Below, piece by piece: positions 35,160-45,794 of a stretch of DNA of 64,000 bases (positions are counted from its first letter, which is position 1; the number at the start of each line of letters is the position of its first letter). The translations under genes were made by a program, and so were the position numbers. Origin of the DNA: Chlorokybus atmophyticus (Eukaryota; Streptophyta; Chlorokybophyceae; Chlorokybales; Chlorokybaceae). The stretch is taken from positions 1,179,746 through 1,243,745 of the forward strand of contig RHPI01002438.1 of the NCBI GenBank assembly GCA_009103225.1, in the 5' to 3' direction. The notes beneath the pieces were generated by a model that saw nothing but the letters and a program-made list of their open reading frames with translations, searched no databases and had not been told where the DNA came from.

Positions 35160-36640
35160 GCAACTTTGTAATGGACGAAACCGGACATTATTTGCGGATT
35201 TTGCAAAGTTTAAGACGGATCCGTATATATGTTGTAGCTGCAGCCGGAATCTAATTGCGACCTGTCACAAACGGCAATTCGCCGGTGACGATCGTAAGTA
35301 CCGGATCCCCAACAATATTAAGGATTCGGTGTTTACGCAATCAAGGGTTCAGGCCGTGAGAAAGCCTTGTATAAGTCGCAATTACGGTTGTGACCAATTC
35401 GTTAACAGTGCGTCTTTACTCCCGAACGCAATTGAGGACTCGACGATAACATTATAATGCATTCAGGTTGCATGTTAAAGCTGTACACATCATCATTAAA
35501 ATTGTGACCGGTTCCATCAACGATACGAGACTTCATACTTAACAACTCGGAACGCTAAGATCGATCCTTCCATTGTTACAAACTTTAATAATTTCCGACC
35601 ACGACCACATCATTGCCAAATTGCCGGTTCAACCCCGCGGCCTATTAATGGCTTGCCCCGCGGCCTGCTAGTAGCAGGCCGCGGGGCAAGCAAGTAGAAG
35701 GCTGCGACTTGCATGTATAATCATTGGTAAACCATGGTAGCACATGAGGTAAATATGTAAAGACTTAACCAGAACTCCGCAACCAACCTTGCGCCAGCAG
35801 GTGACGCAGGGCGCATAATGCAAACATTGCCGGTAATCTCGCGCTGTGATTTAACAAAACGGCCAGTCGAACAAAGTCTCCCTCCCTACGTCACCTTTAT
35901 GGTGGTACAATTCACCTTCACCTTTATCTTTTAAATACTAGTAGTATATAAATGTAAATACCGCGGTGTATATATGTATATATATATGAATATACAAGAA
36001 AATATTTATATGTACGACTTATACATGTATATAAATATACATATATATATATGTATCTGTATATATATACACATGTATATAAAAAAATATATATATATAT
36101 GTATATATACATATACCGGTAGTGCCGTTGTACGCAGCTGTTGGTGCATGCGTGAGGCACGTGAGACAATTTAAGGCAGCGAGCATCGGATATATCCTTT
36201 ACAAACGCGGTATGGGGTGTTTTGTGCCGTCGTCTAGCTGGTCAGTTGTTAGGTCGTGTGATGTTGCGTGCTAATCCACCACGTACTGCCGCGCAGGCTC
36301 AAATCTCGACGATGGAGATGCGAAAACTTGTGTGCTGTGGCTCTATTGAATTTTCGCCGCGAACTGCGGCCATAACATATCTAGTTAGATTTCGCATTAA
36401 GATTAATCTCCTTAACACATGATCTAACCAAAAATTAGTTTATGATGTGGCTATTATGAAGTCCAAGAAAAGAAAGATACCGAATTTAATGCACACCAGC
36501 TAGTTGACGTTAATAGCAGCTCGATATCAGACAATGTTGTTGCTGCAGCCGCAAAGAGTGCAAAAATGGAAATATTGCTTGCATATGGGTCCCTAATTAA
36601 GTTATAACTTGATCTTCAATCATATTGTGGGCAAGGCCAA
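35160..36640. other. AT-rich stretch without a gene, inside the tnp2 transposon
   Basis: Composition changes sharply to AT-rich near 35,160 and back near 36,640. It holds a TATATA/TATGTA low-complexity run (35,940-36,115), a 19-bp perfect hairpin with 3-base loop at 35,651-35,691 (GCTTGCCCCGCGGCCTGCT arm), and a second copy of CCCCGCGGCCT at about 35,634. No ORF is convincing. It could be a separate insertion or an intron/intergenic spacer; I found no inverted or direct terminal repeat. Confidence 0.5.
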
Positions 36641-36716
36641 ACTGTTGGGGGGCTTTTTCTACCGGTGGGAGGTCATTTCGCAGCTGACTGTGGTCATAAG
36701 TAGGATCCTTGGCAAG

Positions 36717-38067
36717 CTAAACGATTGAATCCTCAGCGCCGAAAACAATCTTCAGCACCTTATTGATCAATAATTGCTGGGCATAAGAGTCCTCTAAGTC
36801 TGTCAGCAGTGACATGAACTTATCCAGCATCTTTTGCGTAGGTGTCTCTGAGGTTTGTTGTTGGCAAGAAATGCGTGGTTGAGGGGTATCGCATTGTGCT
36901 GAAGGCATTCGCGGTGGGTGCATACTTTCTTGCGCCGCCGTGTCCAGTCGCATGTGGGCCATGGCAGTCTCCAAGTCAATCAACTGCCAAAGGAAACGGG
37001 CAGTCAGCAGCTGAAGTATGGTTCACAACGTTGTGCGCATAGCAGTGGGCGAATATGACAGTCGCATGGACAGCCTCAGTGCATGTCCAACAACCGTGCG
37101 CGCTATGAGTGAGCATGAGCAACATGATTAGTGCTCACCTTGTCATGGCACCTGAGGCAAGAGCAAATCCTCTGGGAGACTTCTTGCTGCTTGGGTTCTT
37201 CGACAGCCTCTTCGTCACTAATCAGCGAATGCAAGTTGTCAGTTAGCATGTCAACAGTCTCTTGCAGGTCTCATTGTTGCCATGGTTGCTGAGAGGGGGC
37301 AGCACTGCTGGTGCCAGCCATGTTGACAATCGGCTGTGAATCAGATTGTCAATTGAATTGCAGTGGAGCTGTTGTGGCCACGCTGGTGCTGGTAACATTG
37401 ACAGCCGGCTGTTGCCTTGGGTGAAGTGTGGCTGCCACTCCACTGGTAGTGATGCCGGCCACATGGACAGTCGGCTATTGATTTGCGGGAGGCCTTCAGA
37501 AATCCAGCAGCTAGACCATATGCGCTGGCACCATTAACTGACAGCAATACACAGCAAGGCAGCTACTGCACGTGCAGTTCGTCGACAGTTTCTTAGCATG
37601 TGAAGGACATATTACTCGTGAAGGCTGTCACAGCAACGATAGCAGGTGGCATGCACAGAAGACCGCATGACCATTGTAGAGAAACAAGTAAGGTCAGCAA
37701 CTTAACTTACTGCTCATGCTGCTGGTTGATCTCGCCATCCAGCTTGTCGTGCTTGGCCTCGACTTCATGGGCAGGCTGTGGGTTGTCAACATCGTGCTGC
37801 ACATTAGCCGCCTGCTCCGGCATGGGTAGGGAACTCTATTGGCTGCGACGGCGGTGCCTACAACTGGTGTTCCTCTTATCGGCTGGTTGCAAGTTGATTC
37901 CCAGCTTGGTACTAATGTCCCTGGCAAACTTGACAGCTTTTTTGCTTGCCATTAATATTGCGCTAGCATTCCGCCACCAAGTACACCTCCAAGAGGCCGC
38001 CGCCGCCGCCACCAACAAGAGCGCCACCGCCTGCTCCCTCCGCCGGCGCCACCTCACTGAGCGGTAA
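36717..38067 (-). CDS. Possible 5' exons of the tnp2 transposon minus-strand gene
   Basis: Open minus-strand pieces are 36,983-36,720 (SETPTQKMLDKFMSLLTDLE, then AQQLLINKVLKIVFGAEDS), a helical piece starting MPEQAANVQHDVDN near 37,820 that ends at a GTAAGT donor (about 37,690), and MASKKAVKFARDISTKLGIN from about 37,952. They lie upstream of the transposase core on the same strand, so they may be its N-terminal exons or a small separate gene. A GCC repeat at about 37,997-38,012 precedes them. Exon joins are not resolved. Confidence 0.3.
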
Positions 38068-38117
38068 AACCCTACTGCACAGACCACGGTACTCTGAGCC
38101 CATGCTTGTGAGTTGAC

Positions 38118-39027
38118 AGTCGCACCATGCAAGGTGCTTGACTCTATGGAGTAACTGCACACCGTTCGATAAGCTTGGATCGACGGTTACTATAGGCTGC
38201 CATGAAGACTTACTCTTGACAGTTACATCATGCACGGTGCGACTGTCATAGCTGAGCGTGCATCAGCAATGGTTCCAATCACTGTTTTGCAGACCAACCT
38301 ATAACCACGCATGGTCCGTACTCTCCCAAACCTTCGGACCAGGAAGAGCTTGGTTAAGTCAAGCACCAAGTAGGGTCTGCAATCATACAATACAATGTGG
38401 ACCAATAGCTGCTTGCTTAGATAAGGACCATGAATCGTCCGTACTCTCCCAGACCTTCGGACCAGGAAGAGCTTGGTTAAGTCAAGGACCATATAGGGTC
38501 CGCAAGTATACGACAATTTCGACCAATAGCTGCTTGGTTAAATTAAGGACCATGAATGGTCCACAATTTGTTAGCATTTGGACCAGTAAGAGCTTGTTAA
38601 GGCGGCAGACCATGTATGGTGCGTGCTGCTTGTCAAAATAACCGATAAGCTGAGCGTGCACCAGCAACGGTCCGCCCAATTAGTGTGGTTTGGACCAGTC
38701 CCATCGACTTCATTCACCGCAACACATATGATCCGGCATTGTTGTGGTCCAGACCACGCATGGTCCGTACACCCATTAACAGTCGCACTGGCAATATGCC
38801 TGGTCCGGCTGCAGACCGTGTATGGTCCAGTCTTTCGCGGCCAGTAGGACCGGTAATATGTCTGATCCAGCCACGCACCACATCTGGTGCGTGACTGCGC
38901 ACCAGGATTTGGGACCCCGAACGGACCATGCATGGTCCTTCCCCCGCGGACCAGGCAGTCCTGGCCCGCGGGATATGGACCATGCATGGTCTTGGGGGTC
39001 CGTGAAAGGACCATACCTGGTCCTTGA
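38118..39027. repeat. Right subterminal palindromic repeats
   Basis: About fifteen copies of the same 16-bp palindrome as on the left end, e.g. GGACCATGAATGGTCC near 38,548 and GGACCATGCATGGTCC near 38,924, GGACCATACCTGGTCC near 39,007, plus G[G/C]ACC variants. Two ~120-bp direct repeats (about 38,310-38,540) share GACCAGGAAGAGCTTGGTTA. Confidence 0.85.
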
Positions 39028-39040
39028 ACGTCAATCCGTG

Positions 39041-40080
39041 ATCTTGTAGTTGGTGTCCTTCAGTAGCTTGACCATATGGGTGTAAGTGCGCAGAGGATCC
39101 TCCCCTGCCTTGCGCCTGAAGTGACGCAACTCCTCCACCTTCTGACTAGTCTGTGGTGGGAATGTGCGCCGAAGTGCAAGATACAAGTCCTGCAAAGGTG
39201 ACAACGTGCGGTCCACCCTGACGGTGAGAGCGGATTTCCGCATGTTGACCGAGCCTGAAGACAGTGTGCTGCCTGAAGCGGAGTCTCGGATTCCCTGAGT
39301 CCCTGTCCAGATTGGAGTATCAGGTATGGTGGCGCGCTGTCGTGCTTGTGCTTCCTTAAGCGCAGTTTGCTGTTCTGCCATTAGCCTGAACGCCAAGAAT
39401 TGCACCTGGGACCGGCATGCTTGTTGCGCTGCTGGCAGCTCGCGGTCGACCAAGGCAGGATCAACATCTGGTATATCTACTTCAGCTGTCAACTGTGCTG
39501 CGGCCAAAGCTTGCGTAAGAGTAGGGCCTTGCAGTGGGCCAGCTGGAACAATGGGCGTGGCAGGGAAGCCAGGAGTTGACGCTTCCATGGGCAAGGCTCC
39601 GGTGCCGGCCAGAACTCCGTACCCTCCAATCTCATGTGCAGCAACTGACCTATACACCTCATGTGCCTCGTGGTCTAAGCAAGTTGCAGCCATGCGAAAA
39701 GACATTACATCTGACCAGTTGGGAGTCTTGATCGCATGGTAGCTCATCCACGAGTCGAACTTGATGATCCATTCGTCCAGTGGTATTGTGCCAGGACGTC
39801 CAGAGAAGGTGAGACCATGAGTGGAGCCGGATGCCTCCATGTCGTCGCTGTTGAGCTGATCGATGAAGCTTTCAACTTGATGACGAGACTGAGTATGTCT
39901 TAAACGGGATACTGGTGAAAATCGGGGGCTGTCGATGTTGTCGTCGCCCTCTTCTTCGCCATATCGTCCGTAGGATAGATTCGAGCCCAACCAACTGTCG
40001 AAGTCGTTGGTGGTCTCCTCGGCCACAGGGGAAAGCCCGTACCGATGAGTGGACTCTCTGACTGGTGTAAACTCACTCAT
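39041..40080 (-). CDS. gag: Element C Gag, N-terminal half
   Basis: It starts MSEFTPVRESTHRYGLSPVA, about 210 bp inside the A1 border, then an acidic stretch and the gag core GLTFSGRPGTIPLDEWIIKF and DVMSFRMAATCLDHEAHEVY, a linker and LQDLYLALRRTFPPQTSQKV, ending LLKDTNYKI at the transposon border. It is clearly homologous to D (41,372-42,400) with no stop or frameshift. The second half lies at 25,981-25,247. The start is supported by alignment with the D start (MSRPTPFSPIDEGDLGSW). Confidence 0.85.
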
Positions 40081-40288
40081 GCAAGTCGCACGGTGAGCGC
40101 AGGAGAGAGCAAGGCAGAGTGTGTGTGCTCTACTGGTGCTCCCCCAATGCTACCACTCAACATACTAGTGCTTGCAAGTGCACTATGTGCTGGCAATGAT
40201 AACACAACACTGTTGCAACCAACGCCGCTGAAAGACTGCAAGCCACGCTGATGTACGACACTCACTTGTACAAGGGGATGACACTGTA

Positions 40289-40507
40289 AGTCAACAAGCC
40301 GCTACGAGAGGTAGTGCTGCTTATACAGTTCCTTGAATGAGGTCAGGATAATTCCACTGTTAAGTGAGGTGTATGAGTGCGGCAACTCGTGGATACCACA
40401 ATCTGATGCGGACTACACAACTTGCACCCACACAACCACAATCACATCAAGTGACAAGCAATGCACGTGTGCATACACTGCACTCTCTTACGTGTAGATG
40501 TGTGTTG
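40289..40507 (-). repeat. Inner part of element C repeat A1
   Basis: Read on the minus strand: TTGTGGTATCCACGAGTTGC... to CTCGTAGCGGCTTGTTGACTTACAG, matching the end of A1 in D (41,060-41,172). It is cut at 40,507 by element D. The outer part of the same repeat lies at 53,703-54,146. Confidence 0.8.
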
Positions 40508-41157
40508 TGTCATGCCATCTACCCTCGCATGCCAGTTCTTCTCAAGCATGCCTACACCCAGCCCCACGCCCGGGCTACCAGCATGAAGACCGCGCGAACC
40601 CCAGCCTACTGCTAGCTACTGTATCACTCATGTAGCATGTAGCTAGGGCTACTTTATAGACCTGTCTGTAGGGACCGCGCGTAGCTGATCGGTTGCAAGT
40701 CTGTTAAGAACACATGTGCTATATTGAGTCTTGGGAGATTTCCGAAATAGCATGAGGCCTCGATGTGACCATTGGCCTAGTGCCCGCGTGGCACTGCACG
40801 GTCATGATTTGACATGTATAAGTAGAAAGTCACGTCACCAGATTGGCTGGTGACACTGTAAGTGAGTACTAAGAGTACTAGGAGTACCAAGAAGTAAAGA
40901 CTCTGTTTCTAAAGAGCTTGTGAAGCGACTTGAACTGGAAGCACGCTGCCCCGGTTGCCAAGAATTCCCTTACTGCGTGAGACACGGTGCATGCTCTTGT
41001 GCGCTGTGCCTGTCATTGCTGTGAGCTTGTCGGTGGTGTGTTGTTTCAGTAGTCAGGGTGTTGTATCCACGTGTTGCACACTCATTCACCTCACTTAACA
41101 GTGTATCATTCTATCCGCTCATGCAAAGAACTGTGTCTACAGCACTACCTATCGTAG
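40508..41157 (+). repeat. Repeat A1 of element D
   Basis: Nearly identical to 52,810-53,459 (A2), from TGTCATGCCATCTACC to CACTACCTATCGTAG. It contains a TATA-like box (GTATAAGTAG, about 40,817) and ends at the shared border GTGGCTTGTTGAC followed by TTACAGTGTCACC. A full 3' copy and this partial 5' copy begin at the same internal position of B-A. Confidence 0.9.
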
Positions 41158-44100
41158 TGGCTTGTTGACTTACAGTGTCACCCTCTTTGCACAAGTGAGT
41201 GTGTTGCAATCTGCATCAGATAGTGCAGTCTGCACCCAGGGATACATCGCTGGGCATTCGTTATCATTGTCATCACATAGTGCGCACAAGCACTAGTGTG
41301 TTGGGTGGTAACAGCATCAGGATAGACGGTAGAGCACAAGCACTCTACCCTTTCACCTCTGGACCAGCTGTATGAGCAGGCCCACCCCGTTCTCCCCAAT
41401 AGACGAGGGTGACCTCGGCAGTTGGAGCCCAACCACCAACCTCACCTACGAGCGGACCAGTGACGGAAGCATCGACCGCAGCAGCAGAGGCTCGCGCTCC
41501 ATCTCCAGCTTCACCCCGCTCCACTCTACTCCTCGTCATCCAGCTTCTCCACTATCATCGGACAGCGACGACAACGAGATGGAATCTTCCAGTTCAACCA
41601 CATCCCTGCGCTTCTCCGGACGTGCCGGCACCACCTCGCTGGATGAGTTCATCATCAAGTTCCACTCCAAGATGCGGCAGCAAGCACTGAAGAACAAAGA
41701 CTGGTCAGATGAGATCTCTTTCCACATTGCTGCTCAGTATCTTGATCATGAAGCACACGATGTCTGGAAGTCCGTTGCTGAACTGCATCGAGTAGACGGC
41801 TATGGCGAGCTTGCCAGCACCATAGCATCTGCATCCCTGCACCGTCCAGCAGGTGTCGTTCCACCTGCCACTTCAGTTGCAGTAACAGGCTTGACCATAG
41901 CTGCAGCTCTCAAGCAGGCAGAGGAGGAGGAACCAGAGTTGGTACTTGTCAACTTGACCCCTGCAGAAGTTGAGTCCAAGGAGGCCACACGTCGAGTCCG
42001 CATCCTTGACCGTTCTGCCATCATCATTGAGGAACAAAGAGCTGTACAGCAAGCGGCAGCAGCAGAGTGGGGTACTCCTCTACCTCCAGCAACACCTGGC
42101 TCTCGTGCAGGAGGCAGCGCTTTCACCCTCGGGTCAGTAGCACTGCGCGCACCAGCCATCACCGTAGGTGCTGCCATCTCTGATTCTCCACTCAAGGACC
42201 TGCACGCTGCCCTGCGCCGTACCTTCCCTCCTCAGACCACCAGCAAGGTTGAGGAACTGAGACGCTTCCGACGCAAGCCCAATGAGGATCCCCTCCGCTT
42301 TTACTCCAGACTGGAAGGTCTGCTGAAGGACACTGACTACAAGATTGTCAGTGAGGAGGCTGCTGCAGTGATATACGTCAATGAGTTGGATGCTGCTCTG
42401 AGCGAGTCGACACGCCTGACTCTGAACTACAGTAGGCCCCTTGGCTACACCCTCAAAGAAGCCTTCGAGACTGCACAAGCCATCCACAAGCGCTTGGTGT
42501 ATGAGAAGGCAGTGCTGGACACCAACCGCAGCGCCGTACGGCCTGTAGTCAGCACGACAACTGAGCCTCCTGGCCGCGACCGTGGCCGGGACGCTCCACC
42601 AGCACGCGACAAAGGGAAACGGTCAGCTCATGCTGCACTTACTGCCCCGGTGCTGTGTCATCGCTGTGGACGGCATGGGCACTACAAAAAGGAGTGCACC
42701 GAAGAATACTCAACTTTGGTTTGCGACCACTGTCACAAGACTGGTCATTTGGAGTCAGTCTGCTGGCTCAAGTTCCCAGAGTTGAGGCCCGCCAACAGCT
42801 ACAACCACAACTACCCCGGTGGCTACATCAGCAACAGCACTGGAGGCCACCCTGGCAACAACTTCAGTGGCTACAACAGCAACAACACTGGGGGCTGTTG
42901 ACATACACACGTGCAAGTGACACGCCAACAACATCAACACAGGAGCATGACTGCTACTGCCGCCATAGCATCCGCACACATGCTACATCGTGACCTCTTA
43001 TCTTCATTGCAACAAGTCTGGGCTTTATACCCCGCCAGTCTCTACACACGTCTACATTGGCAAGCACCGCGTGCGCTATACTCAGCCGATTGCTGTTCTG
43101 TAAGCTACGCTGTCTAGCTCACAACCAGAGCTTTCCAACAAGCTAAGCCACGCCTGCTAAGCTTACGTATTCACGAAGCTACGCGATTTCTCCCAAGGCT
43201 CTACCAAGCAGCCTGGTCCGGAGTCCGTCACGACTCGACCGTCTTGCTAAGTCTGGAGCCCACGCGCTTCTTCCTGGTACCTTCGACCCTCGACTCCTGT
43301 ATGAAGGGCAAGCTAACCGGATACAAGCATCACCCATGTAATACCTTCAACACTCCCACGCGGGCAGCTTGTCCTTCAACATCAGCTCCTCCATTACTCA
43401 CGCACACCGCTTGCTCTCACGCAAGCCTTCACCTTTTTTCTTACGCCTCCATGCTTCTCATGGATGACCTTGAAGTGATTCACTTCCACAGCAACTCGAG
43501 CCTCATGGTTGACCACCAACCTTGCTCCTTGCTGTACATACATGTTGCCTTCATGCACCCGCTGCATCTGTCCTCGTTGATAGTGCCTCCGCCGCTGGTA
43601 TCAGCCCATGACTCCTCTAGTCAACTTGCTTTCCACCACTTGCAGCTCCCACGGGCTCCGCAATCGCAACCTACTTGTGCCTCCTTGTTACTCATGACCT
43701 TGTGGTATCTTGCAACTCCATCCTCAACCACCCTTGTCAATGCAGCAACCTTGCGCACACCATGGCCATCTTCATGTCCACGTCCACATGCTTCTGCGTA
43801 TAGCCTCCAAGCTTCACTCCTCTAGGATGCTCCATGTCCAGCTTCCAAGTGATCACGCTTCCAGGATGCTCATCTCGCTTCCTCGCATGCACCTTCAGCC
43901 AAGCACTCCACATGCTTCAACCAAAGTACCAAGCACTTTACCGTGCTTCACCAAGGACTGCCCTCGCTCCCCTTCTCGGAAGGTCCATCAAACACTCCAC
44001 CGTGCTCGACCTCAAGGGTTGCCATTTGCTCCCCTTCCTTCCACCAAGCACATCAACGTGCTTACCACGGGTTGCCTCTCGCATTCCTCAAAGCGCTTTA

Positions 44101-44208
44101 CCACGCTCCACCAAGTATTCCTCACACTCAGCAACACGAGCTGACATCTTCAGCTCCCACGTATCAAGAACGCCTCCTCTTCCAAGTACTTCACGTACTC
44201 TTCTTCAG

Positions 44209-44448
44209 TCACCAGGAGATCTCCATCATCTCCTCCTCTTGGTCCATGTACTTCCGCATCTCCTTGTGGGCCAGTAGTAGCTCCATCTTCACACTCCAAG
44301 TGTTGTAGTCGTCAACGTCCAGTAGTCCAATTGCAATCTTCAAGCTGTCCATGCTGGTGGCCTTGGTTGGTTGCCCTCTCTGCTCACAGACCTCACAACC
44401 CCACACTACCACAAAGCAACTACAGCTACACATACAATTGTAACACAC
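44209..44448 (-). pseudogene. gag: N-terminus of a copia-type Gag
   Basis: The minus-strand peptide has the copia gag signature: SLKIAIGLLDVDDYNTWSVK followed by MELLLAHKEMRKYMDQ, i.e. the L-x-x-x-[DN]-[DN]-Y-x-x-W-x-x-x-M pattern at the start of Ty1/copia Gag. It stops after about 80 residues, and the rest of the internal region has no gag or pol similarity I can see. This identifies the parent as Ty1/copia and fixes the orientation. Confidence 0.7.
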
Positions 44449-44472
44449 TCCATCAACCTACACAAGCATGTG

Positions 44473-44485
44473 TGGGCCCATAACC
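44473..44485 (-). other. Primer binding site for half-molecule initiator tRNA-Met
   Basis: Directly next to the right LTR, the minus strand reads GGTTATGGGCCCA, complementary to the anticodon arm of eukaryotic initiator tRNA-Met (TGGGCCCATAACC). Drosophila copia uses this kind of internal half-tRNA primer site. Confidence 0.75.
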
Positions 44486-45794
44486 TGTTGACATACACAC
44501 GTGCAAGTGACACGCCAACAACATCAATACAGGAGCATGACTGCTACTGCCGCCATAGCATCCGCACACATGCTACATCGTGACCTCTTATCTTCATTGC
44601 AACAAGTCTGGGCTTTATACCCCGCCAGTCTCTACACACGTCTACATTGGCAAGCACCGCGTGCGCTATACTCAGCCGATTGCTGTTCTGTAAGCTACGC
44701 TGTCTAGCTCACAACCAGAGCTTTCCAACAAGCTAAGCCACGCCTGCTAAGCTTACGTATTCACAAAGCTACGCGATTTCTCCCAAGGCTCTACCAAGCA
44801 GCCTGGTCCGGAGTCCGTCATGACTCGACCGTCTTGCTAAGTCTGGAGCCCACGCGCTTCTTCCTGGTACCTTCGACCCTCGACTCTTGTATGAAGGGCA
44901 AGCTGACCGGATACAAGCATCACCCATGTAATACCTTCAACAGGGGCCACACTGGCAACCACTTCAGTGGCTACAATAGCAACAACACTGGAGCCCACAA
45001 CAGCAACAACCCTGGTGGCAGTAACAACAACAACAACGCCAGTGTTCGCAAGGAAGAGCAAGGCTACAGGGGGAAGAACAGACCTCCTCAGCGTAAGGGA
45101 CCAGAGGCACGTCCGCGCGCTGCTGCTGTTGCCGCCAAGGCTTCAGCCAACCCACCAGCTGATGACTATATGGCAGCCCTCATGGCGCGTATGGCGCGCT
45201 TGGAGGAAGACAAGGAGCAGGACTACCGCGCCTGCTACGCTGCCCGATGGGCGCTGATGGCTGCAAAACGCGAGAGAGACAGGAACACTTCGTCTCGCGT
45301 GCAACCATCACGACGAGCACGAGGGGAAGCTGCAACAACATCAGCAGGCACCTCCTCCGAAGCCACCAGTGGTGCTGCCTCCGCAGCAACAGCCACACCG
45401 GCTACAACGTCGACTCCACCAACATCAGCAGTACCCACTCCAGTTGCACCACAACCTGGTACACCGGTGGGCACCGTGACGCCGACGCTGGTGAGCACAC
45501 TGGCAGCAGCCGCCATCTCTACCGAATCTGCACCAGTGGGCGGTGCACTTCCCACTGCAGCAGTGCCTCTGTCCGTAGGCGTTGAGACAACTCTCGCACC
45601 ACCGACCGATACCGTCGCAACTGCCACAATGGCCATCGTCGAGCCCGCTGTCTCTGCAGCGACGCGCGCAGCCACTCTGCGCGCTCTCGACGTCACTCAG
45701 GCTGTCCCAACTGGTCAGCAAGCTGAGCGAGCATGGGAAACCATCCTGCGCGGAGCAGACCCCACTACCATCGCCTTCGGTCGGGGGGGGGGGA

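Larger units (their letters stand above)
25982..39040. mobile_element. 13-kb tnp2 (CACTA/EnSpm-like) DNA transposon
   Basis: The insertion interrupts C gag with both flanks joinable to NYKI-LSDK. Terminal inverted repeats are CACACCGATTGACGTCAAAG (left) and, read inward from the right, CACGGATTGACGTTCAAGG. The target duplication is 2-4 bp within GATC, and the exact cut is ambiguous by a few bases. Both ends carry dense palindromic subterminal repeats, as known for CACTA elements. Inside are a minus-strand tnp2-type transposase, a plus-strand poly-Gln gene and a further minus-strand gene. The termini start CAC but not CACTA. Confidence 0.85.
42896..44942 (-). mobile_element. Copia-derived non-autonomous LTR element (2,047 bp)
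   Basis: Two 457-bp LTRs (42,896-43,352 and 44,486-44,942; TGTTGACATACACACG...TAATACCTTCAACA) flank 1,133 bp, with a perfect 5-bp duplication GGGGC (42,891-42,895 and 44,943-44,947). By eye the LTRs differ at about five sites, all transitions, so the insertion is recent. Orientation is minus: the primer binding site and a copia gag start lie at the right LTR. There is no pol; plus-strand ORFs in the internal region are spurious. Confidence 0.92.

Noticed and set aside
38118-39027. CRISPR-like array of palindromic repeats
   Set aside because: Units are 16-bp palindromes with irregular spacing, degenerate, at both ends of a eukaryotic transposon; no cas genes and clear introns nearby.
43244-44277. 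Plus-strand ORFs of 120-193 residues in the copia-derived element
   Set aside because: Low-complexity Ser/His/Pro peptides on the strand opposite to the copia gag and primer site.
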